Assembly (NCBI GenBank): GCA_965365465.1
Contig: CBDUBU010000122.1
Span: forward strand, 1-11,770
Direction: 5' to 3'
Length of the DNA stretch: 11,770 nt
Source of the DNA: CBDUBU01 sp965365465
Lineage (GTDB): Bacteria; Bacteroidota; Rhodothermia; Rhodothermales; DASSAV01
Position 1 is the first letter of the stretch. Every line of letters starts with the position of its first letter. Of this stretch, positions 7,426 to 11,770 are shown piece after piece. Under the pieces are notes generated by a model that saw only the letters and a list, made by a program, of their open reading frames with translations, searched no databases and was not told the DNA's origin. The position numbers and the translations under genes are program-made.

Positions 7426-8196
7426 ATGAGCGATCTATATTTTGTCTTTCTTGCCGGCATTCTCGGCAGCGCGCACTGTCTGGGTATGTGCGGAGGTTTC
7501 GTGCTTGCCATCAACACGACGCATGACCGCACAACGGGTGTACTCCACCAGGGTTTTTATTTCTTCGGCAAGACAGTGACGTACACGCTGCTTGGAGCAG
7601 CAGCCGGAACGATGGGGTCAGCACTTGCCGGGATCACGGGCGCTCAGAATGTCCTCAGCATTGTGGCGGGCATAGCCATGCTTTTTATTGGACTCAGCGT
7701 GCTCGGTGTTTTCGACCGGATCGAGAGCGCAGGCCGTCTCGCCGGCATTCCGGGATTCAAACAGGCGCTGGGGTATTTCCTGCAACGCAGATCCTTTTCC
7801 GGCACCTTCGGGCTTGGTCTGCTCAACGGCCTGCTTCCCTGCGGTCTTGTTTACGGCTTGTTGATGAAGGCCAGCGCAACCGGCACGCCGGCTGGAGGCG
7901 CAGTCACGATGTTCGTGTTCGGCATTGCTACCATCCCTGCTCTTTTTGCGCTTGGACTGACCGGACACTTGCTGCGTCCGGCCTGGCGATCTCATCTCAA
8001 CCGGGCCGGCGGCATCATCGTTATTCTCCTGGGCCTGATGACGGTCATAAGGGGAACGCCAGCGCAGCATACGGTCATGCAATGGCTCCCCGGCGGATCT
8101 CACCACGGGGCTGCTCATGAAATGCCGATGCCTGGCCGAGAGCAGCAAGATGCGCATCCGGCATCGCCTGCCCCGGCGCCGCACCATATGCATTAG
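7426..8196 (+). CDS. TauE/SafE-like (UreH/DsbD_2-type) membrane protein with His/Met-rich tail
   Basis: Multi-pass membrane protein of 256 aa with about six hydrophobic segments. The opening GSAHCLGMCGGFV (Cys18, Cys22) and NGLLPCGLVYG (Cys139) are hallmarks of the family usually named sulfite exporter TauE/SafE or urease accessory UreH-like, a relative of the DsbD/CcdA membrane core. Related proteins are often encoded with cytochrome oxidase and copper-handling genes, and sulfite export is not demonstrated for most members. The final 45 or so residues hold eight His and four Met, including EMPMPG and APHHMH, consistent with metal binding, perhaps copper. It starts 31 nt after the kinase stop on the same strand, so cotranscription is likely. 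The downstream neighbour converges after 34 nt that contain a run of eight C. Confidence 0.85.
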   Translation: MSDLYFVFLAGILGSAHCLGMCGGFVLAINTTHDRTTGVLHQGFYFFGKTVTYTLLGAAAGTMGSALAGITGAQNVLSIVAGIAMLFIGLSVLGVFDRIESAGRLAGIPGFKQALGYFLQRRSFSGTFGLGLLNGLLPCGLVYGLLMKASATGTPAGGAVTMFVFGIATIPALFALGLTGHLLRPAWRSHLNRAGGIIVILLGLMTVIRGTPAQHTVMQWLPGGSHHGAAHEMPMPGREQQDAHPASPAPAPHHMH

Positions 8197-8230
8197 GCCC
8201 CCCCCGGCGCTTTGTCTCTGCGTCAATCCG

Positions 8231-9478
8231 TCAGGGCGCTTTCATCCCAAGAGCTTTTACATACCCTGCATTTGCGCGTGAGTTTTCAAAACGGGCATTT
8301 CTGAGCAAGTCGGCCAGCGCAGCCCGGCTGTGCTCAAGCGTCGGACGGGCCTTCCGCTTTTCCTCGAAGCTTTCCCCGTACAATGCCTGGTACGCGACGA
8401 TCTCATCCCAGTAAACAGGCCGGTCAAACGTGCGTATGGAACTCTCGGCATCCATCTTTTTGTAGGGCCAGTAACACCATCCGATATTGTTCTGTTCGAG
8501 CGTTTCCGTAAACGCGGCGATCCACTCATTCGTGTTCTCCCCCGACTCTCCCATCCAGATCGGAACGTTGTACTGATCCCGGAAAGCAACGTACTCCTGG
8601 ATAACCTCCGCCGTGGGATCCGTCCAGTATTTGTGAAAGGTGTAAACGGCCTTATCGTCGAATGGAGGTCCGAACACCTTGAAGTTGCTGTTCCACTGCG
8701 CTCCTCCGAGAAAAACCAGGTGGTTCCGGTCCACTTCCCGAATGGCGGCTGTAATGCGTCGGAAAAGCGGCTCCAGCCGTTCATTGAGCTTCTCATACCC
8801 CGAGAAATGAGGAATCGGTTCATTGAGCAGGTCATACCCGATCACCGTCGGCTCATCCCTGTACCGTTCTGCAATTCTGCGCCACACCCCGGCGGTTCGT
8901 TCCTGACAGGCTTCGCTCTCGAAAAGCCAGGGATACCCGATGCCATCGTCGATGTTCTCGCCGGTTTGCCCGCAGGGCGCAGCGTGCATATCCAGAATGA
9001 CATACAGCCCTTCTTCCTTGCTCCACCCGATGACCCGGTCCAGCAAGTCGAATCCAGGCCCTATCCATACATCCGGATAGTCTTCCGGGGTAAACAACTT
9101 GTAGTTGAAAGGCACCCGAACGGAATTCAGCCCGATTGACTTGATGTAGTGAAGATCCTCTCTCGTGATGTAGGCATCGTAGTACTGCTCCCAGAATGCG
9201 CTTGCTTCTGCCGGCCCGACGAGTTCGGCCACGATCTGCCTGATCTGCCAGGGGGCAACTGCCTTTTCAAACTTGAACATATAACCTTCCGGCACCATCC
9301 AGTTGCCCAGATTGATGCCCTGGAGCAGCAAAGCCTGACCATCCGGCGTTATGATCTCCGCGCCCCGAACGCCTACGAAGCCTGACGGCTGACGAACTGA
9401 CTCCTGAGCAAAGAGCATCCCCGGTCCTGTTGAAAGGAAAAGGGACAACAGAAAAATCCAGCCTGGAAAACGCATCAT
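8231..9478 (-). CDS. Secreted glycoside hydrolase family 5 (BglC-like) enzyme
   Basis: Exported TIM-barrel beta-glycosidase of 415 aa. Residues 1-24 form a signal peptide (start MMRFPGW, cleavage near LFA-QES). Family landmarks are GINLGNWM near the N-terminus, SVRVPFNY, LDMHAAPCGQTG, the acid/base Glu220 in LLNEPIP, TFHKYW, and the nucleophile Glu311 in WMGESGEN. It most resembles the BglC/exo-beta-1,3-glucanase branch, but substrate cannot be fixed from sequence. No carbohydrate-binding module or lipobox is present. Cys169 replaces the usual Gly in HAAPGGQ and may pair with Cys191. The ATG pair at 9478/9475 is preferred over upstream TTG 9514 because it gives a clean signal peptide and leaves room for the promoter at 9512-9543. 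It is divergent from the ChbG-family gene. Confidence 0.9.
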   Translation of the reverse strand: MMRFPGWIFLLSLFLSTGPGMLFAQESVRQPSGFVGVRGAEIITPDGQALLLQGINLGNWMVPEGYMFKFEKAVAPWQIRQIVAELVGPAEASAFWEQYYDAYITREDLHYIKSIGLNSVRVPFNYKLFTPEDYPDVWIGPGFDLLDRVIGWSKEEGLYVILDMHAAPCGQTGENIDDGIGYPWLFESEACQERTAGVWRRIAERYRDEPTVIGYDLLNEPIPHFSGYEKLNERLEPLFRRITAAIREVDRNHLVFLGGAQWNSNFKVFGPPFDDKAVYTFHKYWTDPTAEVIQEYVAFRDQYNVPIWMGESGENTNEWIAAFTETLEQNNIGWCYWPYKKMDAESSIRTFDRPVYWDEIVAYQALYGESFEEKRKARPTLEHSRAALADLLRNARFENSRANAGYVKALGMKAP

Positions 9479-9511
9479 TTCATTTCTTGAAGTTGTGCAG
9501 ATTGACTGTCG

Positions 9512-9543
9512 CAAAAAGTAAAGGAAAGGGGAATGCCCGGCAA
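9512..9543 (-). promoter_or_regulatory. Candidate Bacteroidota-type promoter for the GH5 gene
   Basis: On the - strand, TTG (9543-9541) is followed after exactly 20 bp by TACTTTTTG (9520-9512). The Bacteroidota housekeeping consensus is a TTG near -33 and TAnnTTTG near -7; this match has one extra T. Transcription would start near 9505, giving a leader of about 27 nt before the GH5 ATG at 9478. Confidence 0.35.
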
Positions 9544-9673
9544 GTCTGCTCGCTGAGATCCGCTAACCGATCATCCAGCACTGTTTGCGGCGCCAGGCAC
9601 TATTTTCACTGCTAATGTATAACTATTATGTCTTGAGGCTCAGATATTACCGTTTGAGCGCTTCAGCCTGCCC

Positions 9674-9700
9674 GGCCTGCTGTCCAGGCTCTTGTTTGTT
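9674..9700 (+). promoter_or_regulatory. Leader hairpin with T-rich tail before the ChbG-family gene
   Basis: GGCCTG (9674-9679) and CAGGCT (9685-9690) form a short GC-rich stem, closed by a G-T pair, with loop CTGTC. CTTGTTTGTT follows. The layout resembles a weak intrinsic terminator or attenuator 28 nt before the ATG at 9728. An alternative stem AGCCTG (9665-9670) with the same right arm is possible. The remainder of the divergent spacer 9479-9727 is AT-rich around 9600-9650 and holds no credible gene. Confidence 0.3.
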
Positions 9701-9727
9701 CCAATGCTTCATCCTGCACACCCTTCT

Positions 9728-10582
9728 ATGAGAAAGCTTTTATTGCTGCTGCTGATTGCCTTCATCGGCTTGCCTGCGGCGGCGCAGAATACGAAACCCA
9801 TCCGGCTCATCGTTCGGGGAGATGATATGGGAATGACCCATGCCGTCAACCTGGCGTGCATCGATGCCTACCAGAACGGCATCATGAAGAGCGTTGAGGT
9901 GATGGCGCCCACGCCCTGGTTTCCCGAAGCTGTTGCGCTTCTGAAGGAGCATCCGGGGCTGGATGTCGGCATCCATCTCGTGCTGACCAGCGAATGGGAA
10001 ACGCTCAAGTGGCGCCCCCTCACCTATGCGCCAAGCATTGTGGACAGCAACGGCTATTTTTTCCCGATGATCTGGCCTAATGACAATTATCCTGAAGACA
10101 GGGCATTGCTTGGCGCAGAATGGAAACTCGATGAGATAGAGCAGGAACTGCGCGCCCAGATCGAACTGGTTCGCAAAACGATCCCTCAACTCAGCCATGT
10201 TTCGTGTCATATGGGCTTCAACGGGCTTTCAAAAGACATAGATGCTCTCGTCAGGCGCCTCGCAAAAGAGTACAACCTGGACATCGACCTGAAGGAACAC
10301 GGCGTGCAGATGAGCGGCGGTTACGACGGAGCCTCGAAAACTCCGGAGGAAAAGGTCGCAAGTTTCATCCGGATGCTGGAAAAGCTGGAAGCAGGCGACT
10401 ACCTGTTTCTCGATCACCCGGGCTATGACACTCCTGAGATGCAGGCCATCTTTCACATAGGATATGAAAATGTAGCAGACGACCGGGAAGGCGTCACGCA
10501 GTTGTTCAAAGATCCGCGGATCAAAGAGGCTATTGAGAACAGGGGAATTGAGATTATCAGCTACCGAGCGCTGAAACAATAG
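9728..10582 (+). CDS. Secreted ChbG/YdjC-family carbohydrate deacetylase
   Basis: Metal-dependent deacetylase-like protein of 284 aa with a signal peptide (MRKLLLLLL to about Ala19 in PAAAQ). Canonical ChbG is cytoplasmic and removes one acetyl group from chitooligosaccharides. An exported member probably acts on envelope or extracellular sugars, and its substrate is unknown. Family motifs are RGDDMGMTHAVN (Asp32, Asp33: catalytic base and metal ligand), VGIHLVLTSEW (His83), SHVSCHMGFNG (His161) and FLDHPGYDTPEM (His230). The length is slightly above the roughly 250 aa of cytoplasmic homologues, mainly because of the signal peptide. ATG 9728 is chosen for the signal peptide; ATG 9704 and TTG 9692 would add residues before it. 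It is divergent from the secreted GH5 gene, and both may serve breakdown of the same glycan. Confidence 0.88.
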   Translation: MRKLLLLLLIAFIGLPAAAQNTKPIRLIVRGDDMGMTHAVNLACIDAYQNGIMKSVEVMAPTPWFPEAVALLKEHPGLDVGIHLVLTSEWETLKWRPLTYAPSIVDSNGYFFPMIWPNDNYPEDRALLGAEWKLDEIEQELRAQIELVRKTIPQLSHVSCHMGFNGLSKDIDALVRRLAKEYNLDIDLKEHGVQMSGGYDGASKTPEEKVASFIRMLEKLEAGDYLFLDHPGYDTPEMQAIFHIGYENVADDREGVTQLFKDPRIKEAIENRGIEIISYRALKQ

Positions 10583-10653
10583 GCGCGCTTCTACTTTCGT
10601 TGTAAGGAATAGACGCCGTTTCGCTGCCAGGGTGGTCATTGTGGTTGCCTCAT

Positions 10654-10670
10654 GTGCTATTTATTAGCAC
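10654..10670. promoter_or_regulatory. Palindrome GTGCTA-N5-TAGCAC upstream of the ECF sigma gene
   Basis: Perfect 6-bp inverted arms, GTGCTA (10654-10659) and TAGCAC (10665-10670), surround the AT core TTTAT. It lies about 80 bp upstream of the preferred sigma start, in the spacer 10583-10750 after the ChbG-family gene. A 17-bp symmetric site in a presumed promoter region is a plausible operator. The spacer shows no convincing terminator for the upstream gene and no clear -35/-10 pair. Confidence 0.35.
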
Positions 10671-10750
10671 TTCCGGACTATATGCTCAGGGGTGCATTTA
10701 CGTGCGTTGTGGCGCCCATTTGCGCAGACAACCCTCTCCCCTGCTTCTAC

Positions 10751-11359
10751 ATGGCTGCAAATGCCGTTTTGATGGAAAAAGCGACATCCCGGCAAGCTGA
10801 ATCACTGGAGGCGCTATGCACGCGACTTATTCAGTCAGATCGCATTGCCTTTGAGGCCATTTTTCGAGGCTTGCGTGAGGATCTGGTAAGGTATGCACGT
10901 TCGATCGTGGGCAGCGATACAATCGCCCACGATCTGATCCAGGATGTATTTGTATCTCTTTGGGGATTGCGCGAGACCCTTGACCCGTCGCAATCGCTGA
11001 AGGCTTATCTGTACCGGATGGCGCGCAACCGGGCATTGCGCTATCTGAGGGACGAGCGAACCCACGCACAAAAGCATCTGCTTCTGCATGGAAATGCTCC
11101 GCCGGCAGCGCGTGCAGAGCAAACAGAGGAGAAGCTCGATGCCGACGCGCTGAGGCGGCAGTTGCAAACATGGCTGAGTGAGATGCCGGAGCGACAGCGT
11201 GAGGCGCTTCTACTCAGCCGTATGCATGGCCTGAGCCACCGTGAGATTGCAACCCTGATGGATCTTTCGCCGCGAACCGTCAATAACCATATTGTGCGCG
11301 CGCTGGCCTTCCTGCAAGAACGCATCGAGGCGTTTGAACCTACGCTGCTGAGACCATGA
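10751..11359 (+). CDS. ECF-type RNA polymerase sigma factor (FecI-like)
   Basis: Sigma-70 family group 4 factor, 202 aa from the chosen start. Region 2 spans about residues 34-100 (FEAIFRGLREDLVRYARSI, HDLIQDVFVSLW, KAYLYRMARNRALRYLRDE). A Gln/Ala-rich linker follows, then region 4 from about 144 to 190 with a helix-turn-helix (MPERQREALLLSRMHGLS, IATLMDLSPRTVNNHI). Region 3 is absent, as expected for ECF factors. The frame is open back to ATG 10652, but the extra residues look non-conserved. ATG 10751 is preferred, ATG 10772 is possible, and none has a clear ribosome binding site. Its stop overlaps the FecR-like start (ATGA). The expected role is recruiting polymerase to a few envelope or transport promoters when the anti-sigma partner receives a signal. 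Confidence 0.92.
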   Translation: MAANAVLMEKATSRQAESLEALCTRLIQSDRIAFEAIFRGLREDLVRYARSIVGSDTIAHDLIQDVFVSLWGLRETLDPSQSLKAYLYRMARNRALRYLRDERTHAQKHLLLHGNAPPAARAEQTEEKLDADALRRQLQTWLSEMPERQREALLLSRMHGLSHREIATLMDLSPRTVNNHIVRALAFLQERIEAFEPTLLRP

Positions 11360-11770
11360 ATAAAGAAACACCCCCGCCGCTGCCCCCGGAGCTTCGAGCC
11401 GATGCCGGGCAGAATCATCCTGAAGCGCTACAGCGGATGGAGCGGGTCTGGAACCTGCTCGGTCACGTTTTAAATGATACAGGAACGGCGCCGACCACCG
11501 ATGCCGCATGGGAGGACATCCTGCAACGTATTGAACCGATTCCGCAGGCAAAACCGCATCAAACACAAAGAAAAGATCGGCAGCCAATTCTCCGCAATCG
11601 CCCCTCCCGAACCGGCATAATGGCGGCAATCGCCCTGGCGGCAGCACTGGTAATCGGCATGGTGATCTGGAGCCGAGCTGTAACAGTAGCGGCCCCTTAC
11701 GGCGCCCAGAAAACCCTGACGTTGCCGGATGGCTCTATAGCCGAATTAAACAGCGGCTCGCGGATACGCT
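11356..11770 (+). CDS. FecR-like transmembrane anti-sigma factor, partial (3' end outside window)
   Basis: 138 residues are readable before the window ends, and the frame stays open. A Pro-rich N-terminus and a polar cytoplasmic segment of about 87 residues (LQRMERVWNLLG, TDAAWEDILQRIE) precede a single membrane helix (about 88-105, IMAAIALAAALVIGMVIW). The start of the periplasmic FecR domain then carries the signature LTLPDGSIAELNSGSRI. FecR proteins hold the partner sigma factor and release it on a signal from a TonB-dependent receptor. ATG 11356 overlaps the sigma stop by 4 bp, indicating translational coupling. The FecR family signature makes the identification firm despite truncation. 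Confidence 0.9.
   Translation, partial: MNKETPPPLPPELRADAGQNHPEALQRMERVWNLLGHVLNDTGTAPTTDAAWEDILQRIEPIPQAKPHQTQRKDRQPILRNRPSRTGIMAAIALAAALVIGMVIWSRAVTVAAPYGAQKTLTLPDGSIAELNSGSRIR

Noticed and set aside
7047..7532. 161-codon open frame on the - strand across the kinase end and the SafE-like start
   Set aside because: It overlaps two well-supported genes and its translation shows no recognisable family.
8198..8205. Run of eight C as a phase-variable tract
   Set aside because: It lies between convergent stop codons, so slippage would not change either reading frame.
8330..9139. 269-codon + strand open frame opposite the GH5 gene
   Set aside because: It is antisense to a gene with intact GH5 catalytic motifs, and its translation resembles no known protein.
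10652..10750. N-terminal extension of the ECF sigma factor from ATG 10652
   Set aside because: The segment is Cys/Pro-rich and unlike sigma region 1, and the palindrome at 10654-10670 lies in it, which fits non-coding leader better.

Overview
The window reads as ordinary bacterial chromosome of moderate GC content. Dense genes on both strands, a FecI/FecR-type sigma and anti-sigma pair, weak or absent Shine-Dalgarno sites and one Bacteroidota-style promoter (TTG, 20 bp, then a TA-CT-TTTTG element) point to Bacteroidota or the related Rhodothermota. That placement is inference from style, not a measured phylogeny. There is no rRNA, tRNA, CRISPR array, insertion sequence or prophage.

Left part (1-1937). 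The edge holds a four-unit 10-bp repeat inside an open + frame that ends at 119. A hairpin with a T-tract follows and probably terminates a + strand gene lying left of the window. Next, on the - strand, is uronate isomerase uxaC. A 306-bp divergent spacer with a 16-bp palindrome separates uxaC from the next gene.

Redox block (1938-4851, +). A TlpA/ResA-like thioredoxin lipoprotein is followed by a complete DsbD with all three cysteine pairs. Together they could carry reducing power from the cytoplasm across the membrane to an envelope thioredoxin, for cytochrome c or copper-enzyme maturation.

Fluoride block (5603-4866, -). A CrcB/Fluc fluoride channel gene is followed by a DUF190 gene. No fluoride riboswitch is visible upstream; a strong inverted repeat lies there instead.

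Signalling and metal block (5784-8196, +). A soluble GAF-histidine kinase with no adjacent response regulator is followed 31 nt later by a TauE/SafE-like (UreH/DsbD_2-type) membrane protein with a His/Met-rich tail. The tail suggests metal, possibly copper, handling.

Carbohydrate block (9478-8231 on -, and 9728-10582 on +). A secreted GH5 glycosidase and a secreted ChbG/YdjC-family deacetylase are divergently arranged over a 249-bp spacer.

Right edge (10751-11770, +). An ECF sigma factor overlaps by 4 bp (ATGA) a FecR-like anti-sigma gene cut by the window end. In this phylum such pairs usually precede a TonB-dependent (SusC-like) receptor, which would lie just right of the window.

No clearly new multi-gene defence or mobile system is visible. 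The best leads are the crcB-DUF190 pair with its unexplained leader inverted repeat, the thiol-redox and metal genes within 6.3 kb, and several palindromic candidate operators.
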